This document shows, one piece after another, positions 1 through 8,351 of a stretch of DNA of 23,977 nucleotides (position 1 is the stretch's first letter; the number at the start of each line of letters is the position of its first letter). The stretch comes from Candidatus Omnitrophota bacterium (GTDB taxonomy: Bacteria > Ratteibacteria > UBA8468 > B48-G9 > DSTR01): the NCBI GenBank assembly GCA_023818865.1, contig JAMWDF010000013.1, forward strand, positions 1-23,977, given 5' to 3'. The notes under the pieces are model-generated. The model saw only the letters and a program-made list of their open reading frames with translations. It was not told where the DNA came from and ran no database searches. Both the position numbers and the translations under genes were made by a program.

Positions 1-2436
1 AGCACCATAATGCTCATCATACCCCTTTGCCGCCAGGTACTTTTTCGCCGACTCAGCCACTTCCAAGGCAATCTTCTTTTCTGCCAGTCTGGCTTTCAAA
101 TGTTCCAACTGAATCTCCACAATTTTTACCAGGTCCTCAGGTTTTAGTTTATGAAAGATGATGATTTCGTCCACTCGGTTAAGAAACTCTGGTCTAAACT
201 TACTTCTCAGAATCTCCATAACCTTATTTTTCATCTCCTCCTCGTTCTTAAACATGGTGAGATACTGGCTACCAATATTGGAGGTCATAATCACTACTGT
301 GTTCCGGAAATCTACTGTTCTACCTTGGCCATCGGTTAACCGACCATCATCCAATAGTTGCAACAGGAGATTGAAAACATCTTGATGGGCTTTTTCTATC
401 TCGTCAAGGAGAATCACGCTGTAAGGCCGACGCCGGACCCTTTCCGTTAGCTGTCCCCCTTCCTCGTACCCAACATAACCTGGGGGGGCACCGATCAACC
501 GAGAGACAGAAAATTTCTCCATATATTCACTCATGTCAATTCTCACCAAAGCATTCTCATCATCAAACAGGAATTCTGCCAGGGCTTTAGCCAATTCAGT
601 CTTTCCCACGCCAGTAGGACCAAGAAAAATGAAAGAACCGATAGGCCGGTTCGGGTCAGACAGACCAGAACGGCTCCGACGAATGCAGTTAGCTACCGCG
701 ACAATGGCCTCCTCCTGGCTAACTACGCGCCGAGCCAGCCTTTCTTCCATTCGGAGCAGTTTTTCAATCTCTCCTTCCAGCATTCTGGCAACCGGAATGC
801 CTGTCCATTTGGAAACTATCTCCGCAATGTCTTCCTCAGTGACTTCGTCTTTTAGCAATCCTCCTTTTTTCTGGAGTTCTTTAAGTTTCTTGGTACCCTC
901 TTCCAGTTGGCGGTTTAGCTCAGTCAATTTCCCATATTTGTACTCTGCCGCCTTGTCCAACGCTCCTTCTCTTTCTGCTTTTTCCATCAAAGTACGAACT
1001 GTTTCTATTTGCTCCTTTATCCGTCTGACTCTTTCCACCACTCCTTTTTCCGCCAGCCAGCGTTGGCGAAGTTGTTCCGCTTCCTTCTTCAAAGATTCCA
1101 GTTCCTTTTCTAGCCGGCCTACTTTCTCTCTGGCTTCCTCTCCTGTTTCCTTTTTCAATCCCTGGCGCTCGATCTCCAGCTGTCTAATTCGCCGTTCCAC
1201 TTCATCTAATTCTACCGGCAAACTATCATTTTCCATCCTGATTTTACTGGCGGCTTCATCCACTAAATCAATGGCTTTGTCTGGGAGAAAGCGCCCGGTA
1301 ATGTACCTGTGAGATAGTACCGCGGCCGCCACCAGGGCACTATCAGTAATCTTGACCCCGTGATGGACCTCGTATCTCTCCTTCAATCCTCGGAGGATAG
1401 AAATAGTATCCTCCACGCTCGGTTCCTTCACCAGAATTGGCTGGAAACGTCTTTCTAAGGCCCGGTCCTTTTCCACATATTTCCGGTATTCATCTAACGT
1501 GGTAGCCCCTATACATCTTAGGGTACCTCTGGCTAATGCTGGTTTGAGCATATTTGAAGCATCCACTGCGCCTTCGGCCCCTCCGGCTCCCACCAAAGTG
1601 TGGAGTTCGTCAATAAAAAGAATAATTTGGCCTTCCTGCTTTTCAATCTCTCGCAACAGGGCTTTTAATCGGTCTTCAAATTCTCCCCGATACTTTGTTC
1701 CCGCTACCAACGCACCCAGATCCAAACCCAAAATCCTTTTATTCTTCAACGTTTCCGGCACGTCTCCTGAAACAACCCGGCGAGCTAAACCTTCCACAAT
1801 GGCTGTCTTGCCCACCCCGGCTTCGCCAATGAGCACCGGGTTATTTTTAGTCCGACGGGAAAGAACCTGAATCACCCGGCGGATTTCTTCATCTCGGCCG
1901 ATCACCGGATCCAGTTTTCCCTTGGCGGCCAGGTCAGTGAAATCGCGGGTGTATTTCTCCAAAACCCGGTACTTCGTTTCGGCCTCCCGGTCAGTTACCT
2001 TTTCTCCCCCACGGTTCTGCTGGATCAATTTCAAAAGACGCTCAGAGAAAAACTCGTGGCGTTCTAGAATCTCCCGGGCGGATGAAGGGACTCGGCTCAA
2101 AGCTACCAGCAAGTGCTCCACGCTAACAAACTCATCTCCCAACTGCCTGGCTTCTTGCTCAGCCGCGGTCAGGACCTGCTGAAGACTTCCCCCAAGATAC
2201 ATCTGACCGGTTCCACTCACCCGGGGTAATTTTTCCAGTTCCTTTTCTACTTCTCCCGCCAGATACTCCGGTTTAACCTGGGCTTGTTTCAACAGCTCGC
2301 CAGTTAATTCATCTTGCCGGAGGAGCGCAAGAAGCAGGTGGAGACTTTCCACCGTCTGGTGGTTCCGCTCCTGGGCTAAACCCTGAGCTGCTACCAGAGC
2401 CTCCTGCGCTTTCACTGTCAGTTTTTCCCAGTTCAT
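1..2436 (-). CDS. clpB: ClpB, ATP-dependent protein disaggregase (C-terminus cut off by window edge)
   Basis: Hexameric AAA+ chaperone that threads aggregated proteins through its pore, normally with DnaK, in the cytoplasm. The visible 812 codons read without a stop. The Clp N-domain covers about residues 1-145. The first AAA+ module has Walker A GEAGVGKT at 204-211 and Walker B FIDE near 274-277. A charged coiled-coil M-domain spans about 400-530 and distinguishes ClpB from ClpA and ClpX. The second AAA+ module has Walker A GPTGVGKT near 605. The frame leaves the window at GYDEHYGA, just before the expected sensor-2 arginine, so about 50 residues are missing. The ATG start follows a strong AAAGGAGGAAG ribosome site, and the N-terminus MNWEKLTVKAQEAL is family-typical. 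It lies 96 bases after the Gfo/Idh/MocA gene. I saw no CIRCE element and no convincing heat-shock promoter in that gap. The identity is firm. Confidence 0.97.
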   Translation of the reverse strand, partial: MNWEKLTVKAQEALVAAQGLAQERNHQTVESLHLLLALLRQDELTGELLKQAQVKPEYLAGEVEKELEKLPRVSGTGQMYLGGSLQQVLTAAEQEARQLGDEFVSVEHLLVALSRVPSSAREILERHEFFSERLLKLIQQNRGGEKVTDREAETKYRVLEKYTRDFTDLAAKGKLDPVIGRDEEIRRVIQVLSRRTKNNPVLIGEAGVGKTAIVEGLARRVVSGDVPETLKNKRILGLDLGALVAGTKYRGEFEDRLKALLREIEKQEGQIILFIDELHTLVGAGGAEGAVDASNMLKPALARGTLRCIGATTLDEYRKYVEKDRALERRFQPILVKEPSVEDTISILRGLKERYEVHHGVKITDSALVAAAVLSHRYITGRFLPDKAIDLVDEAASKIRMENDSLPVELDEVERRIRQLEIERQGLKKETGEEAREKVGRLEKELESLKKEAEQLRQRWLAEKGVVERVRRIKEQIETVRTLMEKAEREGALDKAAEYKYGKLTELNRQLEEGTKKLKELQKKGGLLKDEVTEEDIAEIVSKWTGIPVARMLEGEIEKLLRMEERLARRVVSQEEAIVAVANCIRRSRSGLSDPNRPIGSFIFLGPTGVGKTELAKALAEFLFDDENALVRIDMSEYMEKFSVSRLIGAPPGYVGYEEGGQLTERVRRRPYSVILLDEIEKAHQDVFNLLLQLLDDGRLTDGQGRTVDFRNTVVIMTSNIGSQYLTMFKNEEEMKNKVMEILRSKFRPEFLNRVDEIIIFHKLKPEDLVKIVEIQLEHLKARLAEKKIALEVAESAKKYLAAKGYDEHYGA

Positions 2437-2532
2437 ATTTGTTCTTCCTCCTTTCCCGACGGGGATTAGGTGTATAAAATTTAGATAGACCGGGAACAGA
2501 AAAGTTTCAGTAAAGAAAAACAGGAAGGTGTT

Positions 2533-3489
2533 TTACAGAGAATGCCGATAGATGGCCTCCACCAACTCCATAGTTTTGACCGCATCGCCTAAATGTGTTT
2601 CCGGCAACTGTTTCTTTAAAAGGCAGTCTATGAAATGGCGGTTCTCAGCAAAAAATCCACCAACCTTATAAATCTCGCTGCTACCTGCGGCTTCCTGGGC
2701 GCTCACCACTGTTCCCTGTTCGTGATTATCTTGGTAAATGATCGCTTGTTTTTCCGGGTCAACAAAAGCCACAATCCCTGGTCCGTGCATTTCCACTGAG
2801 AAAATCCTCTTACCTGAAACCCAGTTGGTGGAGAGAAAACCAACGCTGCCGCTCTCAAAAATCATGAGCGCATTAAAACTATTATCATAGTCGGCATAAA
2901 GAGACCGCACGCAACTGGCTACTTTTTTCACTTCCCCACCCAAGAAACGCAAGATATCTACGGCGTGAATGGCATCACAGGTAAGAATATCAATAGCGCC
3001 CCGATAATAAGGCCCAGCCCCCAACGTTTGCTTGAAAAAGTTTGCCTGGCACTGGAGAATTGGCCCTTTTTGAGCAATTCTTTCTTTAGCTAGCCTCACT
3101 AAAGGAGCGAAACGGCGCTGGAAACCGGTCATCGTGAGACACCCTTTCCTTTCTGCTAAAAGCGCCATCTGTCTGGTCTGTTCTCTGGTTACTCCCGGCG
3201 GCTTCTCCATGAAAACATGCAGCCCTCTTTCCAGACAATCAATCACTAGGTCAAACAGGTGGTAAGGGGGCATCAGAATATACACCGCCTCTGGTTCTGT
3301 CTCCTGAAGCATCTTCCGATAATCAGTATAGGTACGGGGAATGCTAAATTTCTTGGCTGTGGCCTTCAATTTTTCCTCAACTAGGTCGCACAAACCCACT
3401 AGTTCCACCTCCGGGAATTCTTTCAGACACGGGTAATGGACAGTATTCGCCATGGTTCCAGCCCCAATCAAAGCCACTTTAACTTTCAT
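2533..3489 (-). CDS. Gfo/Idh/MocA family NAD(P)-dependent oxidoreductase
   Basis: A 318-residue protein. The N-terminal Rossmann fold begins MKVKVALIGAGTMA, with the GxGxxA dinucleotide motif. The family signature EKPPGVT sits near residue 100, where lysine is the usual catalytic base. A DAIHAVDILRFLGG segment in the second domain matches the DxxxHxxD region used for substrate binding. Family members oxidise or reduce sugars, inositols and related hydroxy compounds; the substrate cannot be told here. The frame is open for 19 codons further upstream, but I chose the ATG at 3489 because AAGGGGG lies just before it and the Rossmann strand starts there. The gene overlaps the end of the FHA gene by 11 bases, so translation is probably coupled. 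It has no obvious pathway link with its lipoprotein-processing neighbours. No sugar-metabolism genes are visible nearby. Confidence 0.9.
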   Translation of the reverse strand: MKVKVALIGAGTMANTVHYPCLKEFPEVELVGLCDLVEEKLKATAKKFSIPRTYTDYRKMLQETEPEAVYILMPPYHLFDLVIDCLERGLHVFMEKPPGVTREQTRQMALLAERKGCLTMTGFQRRFAPLVRLAKERIAQKGPILQCQANFFKQTLGAGPYYRGAIDILTCDAIHAVDILRFLGGEVKKVASCVRSLYADYDNSFNALMIFESGSVGFLSTNWVSGKRIFSVEMHGPGIVAFVDPEKQAIIYQDNHEQGTVVSAQEAAGSSEIYKVGGFFAENRHFIDCLLKKQLPETHLGDAVKTMELVEAIYRHSL

Positions 3490-3859
3490 CTTTGCCCCCT
3501 TCAGAAAAGATACACTCAACTGGTCCAAAGCGGATTTTGTCTCCACTTCTTAAGGGATATGGTTTTCCAGTTTCTAACCTCAATTCGTTAACATAAGTGC
3601 CATAACTGCTCCCAGCGCCCCGAGTGCCGGTGTCCACAACGTGATAAACTCCGTTGATCTTCTCCAGCCGGGCATGCGTCCGAGAAACCTTGGTTAGAAT
3701 CTTTAATAACTGCCGTTGCATCTCCACCTGAAGAGAGCGAAAAGCCTGGTAATCTGGAATAATGATGTCATGTTCTTTCAGTCGGCCAACAGTTAGCTTA
3801 TCTTTGGTCAGCTGGTATTCCCTCATCATGAAGGGGTAGTTGAAAATGAGTTTAGCCAT
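3479..3859 (-). CDS. Small FHA-domain protein (phosphothreonine-binding module)
   Basis: A 126-residue protein that is essentially one forkhead-associated domain, a fold that binds phosphothreonine peptides. Core motifs appear in order: VGR (strands 3-4), SRTHARL carrying the conserved Ser and His, then a GTYVN segment matching the usual NGTxVN with Tyr before the Gly. Between VGR and SRTH there is an unusually long stretch of about 30 residues (DYQAFRSLQVEMQRQLLKIL), which probably forms a helix inserted between strands. There is no signal peptide, membrane segment or second domain. The start at 3859 follows a near-perfect AAGGAGGTGAT site; the longer frame to 3910 only adds residues encoded inside lgt. 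It overlaps lgt by 8 bases. No Ser/Thr kinase or phosphatase is in the window, so its partner is unknown. Confidence 0.85.
   Translation of the reverse strand: MAKLIFNYPFMMREYQLTKDKLTVGRLKEHDIIIPDYQAFRSLQVEMQRQLLKILTKVSRTHARLEKINGVYHVVDTGTRGAGSSYGTYVNELRLETGKPYPLRSGDKIRFGPVECIFSEGGKDES
3495..3501 (-). promoter_or_regulatory. Ribosome binding site fixing the oxidoreductase start
   Basis: AAGGGGG lies 5 bases before the ATG at 3489. It lies inside the end of the upstream FHA gene and supports the shorter start over the upstream in-frame one. Confidence 0.7.
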
Positions 3860-4658
3860 GATCACCTCCTTCTTTCTTCTCCTCGTCTTTTTCCGGAGAA
3901 TCAAGCCCAATTTTTCCTTCAGGGGCTGGCTGGTTCATCAGGTGAAAAAGGCAAAAACTCCCAATAAAGAACAGAACAACGCCGAATGTCTGGGTTGGGT
4001 AAAGGCCCAATCGGCCAACCGTTAGATCACCCCGTAAGAAATCAAGATTATAGCGAATTAGTCCCATGGCCATCAGATAAAGACAGAAGATGACCCCGGG
4101 TCGCCCCTGCCTGCTGGATAGAAACCTCAGACTGAAAAAAACAGCCAGATTAGCCACCAGATAATAAAGCTCGGTAGGATGAACCTTCCCCTCCAGAGCA
4201 GGGAAATAAACTCCGATCACCGAGTTAGTTGGTTTCCCGTAGCAACAGCCATGCAAAAAACACCCCAGCCGGCCGATTGCCTGCCCTAAGGGAGCAACCT
4301 GAGCCACCAGGTCCCCGATACGAAAAAAAGAGAGACGATGGGCCAAAGAATAGATCCAAAGAAAAATCAGGCCACCGATGATCCCTCCTTGAATAGCCAG
4401 TCCCCCATTGCGTAACTGAAAAATTTCCAGGGGATGCCTTGAGTAATAAAGAAAATGCGTAAACACATGAACCAACCTCGCTCCGACCAAACCAGAGATT
4501 ACCACCCAGACCAGAATATCTGAGATTGCCTTCTGCTGGCATCCAGCTTTTAGAGCCAGCCGCTGGAACAAAAGACTGGCTACCAGCACCCCGATCGCCG
4601 CCATAACCCCGTACCAGTAGATAACAAAATTACCAATTTTGATAAAGACAGGTGCCAT
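3852..4658 (-). CDS. lgt: Prolipoprotein diacylglyceryl transferase
   Basis: An inner-membrane enzyme that transfers diacylglycerol from phosphatidylglycerol to the lipobox cysteine of prolipoproteins, the first lipoprotein maturation step. The 268 residues hold about seven hydrophobic segments. Motifs seen are GGLAIQGGIIGG, GRLGCFLHGCCYGKPT (with the arginine equivalent to E. coli Arg143), HPTELYY, and LDFLRGD (Arg equivalent to Arg239). The position of E. coli His103 is Gln here. A charged tail rich in Lys and Glu follows the last membrane segment. The start at 4658 has GGAG five bases upstream. It overlaps lspA by 29 bases and the FHA gene by 8. Its position next to lspA makes a lipoprotein-processing pair. 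Confidence 0.96.
   Translation of the reverse strand: MAPVFIKIGNFVIYWYGVMAAIGVLVASLLFQRLALKAGCQQKAISDILVWVVISGLVGARLVHVFTHFLYYSRHPLEIFQLRNGGLAIQGGIIGGLIFLWIYSLAHRLSFFRIGDLVAQVAPLGQAIGRLGCFLHGCCYGKPTNSVIGVYFPALEGKVHPTELYYLVANLAVFFSLRFLSSRQGRPGVIFCLYLMAMGLIRYNLDFLRGDLTVGRLGLYPTQTFGVVLFFIGSFCLFHLMNQPAPEGKIGLDSPEKDEEKKEGGDHG
3861..3871 (-). promoter_or_regulatory. Strong ribosome binding site of the FHA gene
   Basis: AAGGAGGTGAT is almost fully complementary to the 16S rRNA 3' end. It lies one base before the ATG at 3859, with the core GGAGG about 6 bases away. It sits inside the last codons of lgt and fixes the FHA start. Confidence 0.8.
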
Positions 4659-5106
4659 TCCGACTCCTTATCATCAGAATCCCATAAAGGAAAACTCCGG
4701 TAACAATCAGACTATCAGCCAGGTTAAAAACTGGCCAGACATGAAAGTCTATAAAATCAATCACCCCTCCGACGCGAATTCGGTCAATCAGATTACCCGA
4801 TACCCCGGCTACCATCATTCCTAAACTAACTTGTTCACCCGCCGGTAGTTTCCTTCTTACTGTCACATAGAAGATTAGACAGAAAACCAGTGCTATTGAG
4901 AGAAAAATTGTTAGCCAGGTCAAGCTGCCAGAAGCAAATAAACCAAAACAAATGCCTTTGTTTTTCACCAGGTTAAATGAAAAGTAACGAAAAAAATGAA
5001 CTGAATTTCTCTCGTCTAACCACTCAACTACCAGAAACTTACTTAGCTGGTCCAGACTAACCCCAGAGAGTACTACCCCCCAGAACAACCAGTCAGTAAG
5101 TCTCAC
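4630..5106 (-). CDS. lspA: Lipoprotein signal peptidase (signal peptidase II)
   Basis: A membrane aspartyl protease that cleaves the signal peptide of diacylated prolipoproteins after Lgt acts. The length of 158 residues is typical. There are four hydrophobic segments. Family motifs are DQLSK near residue 19, NKGICFG, then the two catalytic aspartates in GNLIDR and FNLADS, with VIDFID and WPVFN between them. The start is GTG at 5106 and overlaps the end of the dksA-like gene by 14 bases. The upstream ribosome site is weak (GAGAAAAAACAGA), which suggests coupling to the preceding gene. It immediately precedes lgt. Confidence 0.96.
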   Translation of the reverse strand: MRLTDWLFWGVVLSGVSLDQLSKFLVVEWLDERNSVHFFRYFSFNLVKNKGICFGLFASGSLTWLTIFLSIALVFCLIFYVTVRRKLPAGEQVSLGMMVAGVSGNLIDRIRVGGVIDFIDFHVWPVFNLADSLIVTGVFLYGILMIRSRNGTCLYQNW

Positions 5107-5467
5107 TCTGTTTTTTCTCTAGTTCCACCTGACAAGCCAGGCAGTTTCTGGCGTAAGGTAAGGCTTCAAGCCGGGAACGAGGAATGGATTTTCCGCAGAC
5201 CTCGCAAACACCATAAGTTCCTTTATTAATCTTCTCAATCGCCCGGTCAATCTCCAGCAAAATTTTTCTTTCTGAATCGGACAGGTTCATCTCCAGTGCC
5301 TTTTCAAAGACATCTGTCCCCAGGTCAGCGATATGAGTGGGTACCCCGCCAACTTCCTTCCCGCTGACTTCCTTTTCCGCTTTTTCCAAGAGCCCCAGAG
5401 TTTGGAAGATACGTTCTTTTTCCCGCATGAGCTTTCTCAGGTAAGTCTTCTTCTGTTTCTCATTCAC
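5093..5467 (-). CDS. TraR/DksA-family C4 zinc-finger protein
   Basis: A 124-residue protein with an N-terminal helical, coiled-coil-like region (about residues 1-80, rich in Lys and Glu) and a C-terminal zinc finger. The finger has CEVC and CLAC separated by 17 residues, all four cysteines present. Family members bind RNA polymerase through the secondary channel, where acidic coiled-coil-tip residues and ppGpp tune transcription; shorter Firmicutes-type relatives have less clear roles. I cannot tell whether this is a true DksA. The ATG at 5467 is preceded by GGAGGG. It lies 12 bases after the archease stop and overlaps lspA by 14 bases. Genes of this family often sit just upstream of lspA. 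Confidence 0.9.
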   Translation of the reverse strand: MNEKQKKTYLRKLMREKERIFQTLGLLEKAEKEVSGKEVGGVPTHIADLGTDVFEKALEMNLSDSERKILLEIDRAIEKINKGTYGVCEVCGKSIPRSRLEALPYARNCLACQVELEKKQSETY

Positions 5468-5479
5468 TTTTTCCCTCCT

Positions 5480-5881
5480 CTAAACGTCAAAGATGATCGC
5501 TGCACTGTACCCACCTGGTTCCTGAAGAATTTTCAACCCGTGATAAGTGGCGGCTTTGACTTCCCTGGTAGCTTTTCCTTGCCTCAAAGTGACTTTCGCC
5601 TGCAGCCGGCAGATTCCTTCCTCTTCGTCAATCTTCACCTTCAGTCTAACAGGAAATTTGCCTTTTACCTCCACCAAATAAATCAGTTCTTCAAGAAACC
5701 TTACCAGGAGTTCTTCCCGAGATACGGCCTCCAGCCGGATTTCTCTCACCCCGGCTGGATTTTCCCCCATCGGCTTCAAAAGACTCATCAGCCCCCTGGC
5801 AGCGGATTCAAAGAGGCTCTCCAGCGTCCTTGCAGAAACCTTTAGGCGGACATCAGCCGGATGGTCAAGCAATTTGAACAT
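5480..5881 (-). CDS. Archease, probable activator of RtcB-type RNA ligase
   Basis: A 133-residue protein of the archease family (Pfam PF01951). Family members speed guanylylation of the RNA ligase RtcB, acting in tRNA splicing or RNA repair. Visible signatures are the N-terminal LLDHPADVRL (the DHTADxxx motif), the EVKAATYHGLKI segment near the C-terminus, and the terminal FDV, whose Asp is a conserved metal-site position. The start is not certain. The ATG at 5881 has AGGGGA nine bases upstream and begins at the conserved region. The ATG at 5890 or the codon at 5911 would add 3 or 10 residues encoded inside gyrA. With the start at 5881 it overlaps gyrA by 17 bases. No rtcB gene is in the window. 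Confidence 0.93.
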   Translation of the reverse strand: MFKLLDHPADVRLKVSARTLESLFESAARGLMSLLKPMGENPAGVREIRLEAVSREELLVRFLEELIYLVEVKGKFPVRLKVKIDEEEGICRLQAKVTLRQGKATREVKAATYHGLKILQEPGGYSAAIIFDV

Positions 5882-8324
5882 CGTCTCCATTCCCCTGGGG
5901 CACCAGAGCAAGATCAGTAATGGAATCTCCTGACTCTAAATTAATTAGTTTCACCCCGTAGGTATTCCTGCCTACTAATCTGATGTCCTTAATGAGCATC
6001 CTGATGATTATTCCTCCCTGGGTCCCTAAAATCAATTCATCTGTTTCCGCCACGCTCCTGATGCCAATGACCCACCCATTGCGCTGCCCACCTTTGATGT
6101 CAATGATGCCCTTACCGCCCCGATGCTGCCGGCGATAAAGAGAAATCCGGGTCCGTTTTCCGAAACCCTTACTGCAGACAGTGATGAGACTTCTCTCTTT
6201 TTCTTCAGGGTCAACGACTTCTGCTCCTACTACTTCATCGTCTGATTTCTTAAAGCGAATCCCAATCACCCCCATACCTGTCCGGCCTATGGGCTGGACT
6301 TCCTTTTCGGTGAACCGGATGCTCAGCCCATACTTGGTACCGAGAAAAACATCTTTCATTCCATCAGTAATCTTCACTTCAATCAATCGGTCATTTTCCC
6401 TTAAGGTAAGTCCGATAATTCCTCCTTGCCTCGGCCGGCTGTAAGCCGTGAGTGGGGTCTTTTTCACTAACCCGTTTTTTGTCACCATCAATAAGAATTT
6501 CTGGGGGTCAAATTCCTTTACCGGAATTACTGCAGCAATTTTCTCTCCTTCATTCAGCTTCAGAAGATTAACGATCGGTTTCCCTTTGGCGTTCCGGCTA
6601 GCTTCCGGAATTAAGTAACCGCGCAGCCAGTGGACATTACCGACGTCGGTGAAAAAAAGAATGGTATCAACTGTAGAACAAATGAACAGGTGCTTGATAA
6701 AATCTTCTTCCTTGGTCTGAGCAGCCACCATCCCCTTTCCTCCCCGGCGCTGACGGCGGTATGTCTCTAATGGCACCCTTTTCACATATCCCTGATGAGA
6801 CACGGTCACCACGATATCCTCCGGTCTTATCAGATCAATATCATCAAACTCTTGAATGGGCTCAACGATTGTCGTTCGCCGGTTATCCCCGAATTTTTTC
6901 TTAAGTGAAGTCAGTTCATCCCTAATTATTTTTTTCACCTTCTCCGGTTTGGTTAGAATCTCCCGGTATTCTCTTATTTTCCCTTCCAGTTCTGCTTTTT
7001 CCTGAAGAATCTTCTCTCTTTCAAGACCAGTCAGCCGGGCCAAGGGCATTCCCAAAACTGCGTCTGCCTGCGGTAGGGAAAGCTTGAATTTACTCATCAA
7101 TCCATTGCGGGCTTCTTCCACGGTCTGGGAAGCCCGAATCAACTTAATCACCTGGTCCAGATGCTCCAAAGCCACAATCAAACCAGAGATGATGTGATGC
7201 CGTTCCTCTGCTTTCCGCAGGTCATATCTTGTCCTCCGAACAACAATCTCCCGGCGATGTTCCAAAAAGAGGTGGAGAAGTTCCCGGATATTCAAAAGCT
7301 TCGGCTGCTGGTTGACCAGAGCCAGGTTGATAATGCCGTAGGTAATTTGCAAAGGAGTGTGCTTGTAAAGCTGATTCATAATAATATCAACATTCTCCCC
7401 CCGCCTAACCTCCAGAACAATTCTTGTTCCTTCTTTGTCCGATTCATCCCTCACCTCTTGAATGCCGCCGATCTTCTTTTCTTCAACCAGACCGGCAATT
7501 TTTTCTACCAGGGACGCCTTGTTCACCTCGTAGGGAATCTCCTTGACAATTATGTTTTCCCTATCCTTGACCGTCTCCACTTCCATTTTCCCCCGAAGCG
7601 TAATGATTCCTTTTCCGGTCTTGTAAGCCTGAATGATACCTTCCCGGCCACAAATAAACCCGCCAGTGGGAAAATCTGGTCCAGGCAGCATTTCCATGAT
7701 TTCTTCTACTGTGGCTTCTGGTTTATCCAGAACAAGGACCAGACCGTCCACTACTTCACTTAGGTTATGAGGCGGAATATTAGTCGCCATGCCCACCGCG
7801 ATACCTGAAGAACCATTGATCAGAAGATTGGGTACCTTACTGGGCAGAACCACCGGTTCCACCATAGACTCATCAAAGTTGGGCATGAAATCAACAGTCT
7901 CTTTTTCCAGATCAGCCAGCATTTCCATGGTTATAGGCGCAAGTCTCGCTTCGGTATAACGCATCGCCGCCGGAGGGTCTCCGTCAATAGAACCGAAATT
8001 ACCCTGACCATCAACCAAGGGATACCGAAGAGAAAAATCCTGGACCATTCTGGCGATCGCCTCATAGATAGGCGCATCACCATGAGGATGGTACTTCCCC
8101 ATTACCTCCCCAACAATCCTGGCTGATTTCTTATAGGGGCGACCTGGCTCCAATCCCAGTTCCAGCATCCCGTAAAGTATTCTTCGGTGGACCGGTTTCA
8201 ATCCGTCCCTTACATCAGGTAAGGCCCGACCAACAATAACACTCATAGCATAATCAAGATACGAGCCTCGCATCTCTTCATGCACGCTGACCGGTTGAAT
8301 CTTTTCCCGGATTTCTTCCCTCAT
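5865..8324 (-). CDS. gyrA: DNA gyrase subunit A
   Basis: The DNA breaking-rejoining subunit of gyrase, forming A2B2 with GyrB. Its length of 819 residues is typical. The N-terminus DYAMSVIVGRALPDVRDGLKPVHRRIL is canonical. The catalytic tyrosine is Tyr123 in MRYTEAR. The quinolone-resistance-determining region reads HGDAPIYEAI, with Ala84 and Glu88 in place of E. coli Ser83 and Asp87. A GyrA-box QRRGGKG near residue 525 begins the DNA-wrapping C-terminal beta-pinwheel and identifies the protein as GyrA and not ParC. A degenerate repeat (QHRGGKG) occurs later in the pinwheel. It starts 27 bases after gyrB and ends overlapping archease. Confidence 0.98.
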   Translation of the reverse strand: MREEIREKIQPVSVHEEMRGSYLDYAMSVIVGRALPDVRDGLKPVHRRILYGMLELGLEPGRPYKKSARIVGEVMGKYHPHGDAPIYEAIARMVQDFSLRYPLVDGQGNFGSIDGDPPAAMRYTEARLAPITMEMLADLEKETVDFMPNFDESMVEPVVLPSKVPNLLINGSSGIAVGMATNIPPHNLSEVVDGLVLVLDKPEATVEEIMEMLPGPDFPTGGFICGREGIIQAYKTGKGIITLRGKMEVETVKDRENIIVKEIPYEVNKASLVEKIAGLVEEKKIGGIQEVRDESDKEGTRIVLEVRRGENVDIIMNQLYKHTPLQITYGIINLALVNQQPKLLNIRELLHLFLEHRREIVVRRTRYDLRKAEERHHIISGLIVALEHLDQVIKLIRASQTVEEARNGLMSKFKLSLPQADAVLGMPLARLTGLEREKILQEKAELEGKIREYREILTKPEKVKKIIRDELTSLKKKFGDNRRTTIVEPIQEFDDIDLIRPEDIVVTVSHQGYVKRVPLETYRRQRRGGKGMVAAQTKEEDFIKHLFICSTVDTILFFTDVGNVHWLRGYLIPEASRNAKGKPIVNLLKLNEGEKIAAVIPVKEFDPQKFLLMVTKNGLVKKTPLTAYSRPRQGGIIGLTLRENDRLIEVKITDGMKDVFLGTKYGLSIRFTEKEVQPIGRTGMGVIGIRFKKSDDEVVGAEVVDPEEKERSLITVCSKGFGKRTRISLYRRQHRGGKGIIDIKGGQRNGWVIGIRSVAETDELILGTQGGIIIRMLIKDIRLVGRNTYGVKLINLESGDSITDLALVPQGNGDDVQIA

Positions 8325-8351
8325 CTATGTTTTCCTCCAGTTGGCTTTCAG

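Noticed and set aside
533..1312. Open frame of 259 codons on the plus strand opposite clpB
   Set aside because: Its translation is serine- and phenylalanine-rich without any motif and lies wholly antisense to strongly conserved ClpB sequence; a shadow frame.
2437..2532. CIRCE or sigma32 heat-shock promoter before clpB
   Set aside because: No TTAGCACTC-N9-GAGTGCTAA element is present, and the best hexamer pairs (CTGAAA with TATCTA or TATACA) match no consensus well.
3490..3546. Longer N-terminus for the oxidoreductase
   Set aside because: The 19 extra codons lie inside the FHA gene, precede the Rossmann first strand and have no ribosome site; the ATG at 3489 has one.
7161..7763. Open frame of 200 codons on the plus strand opposite gyrA
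   Set aside because: It is antisense to conserved GyrA, has no ribosome site and no recognisable domain.
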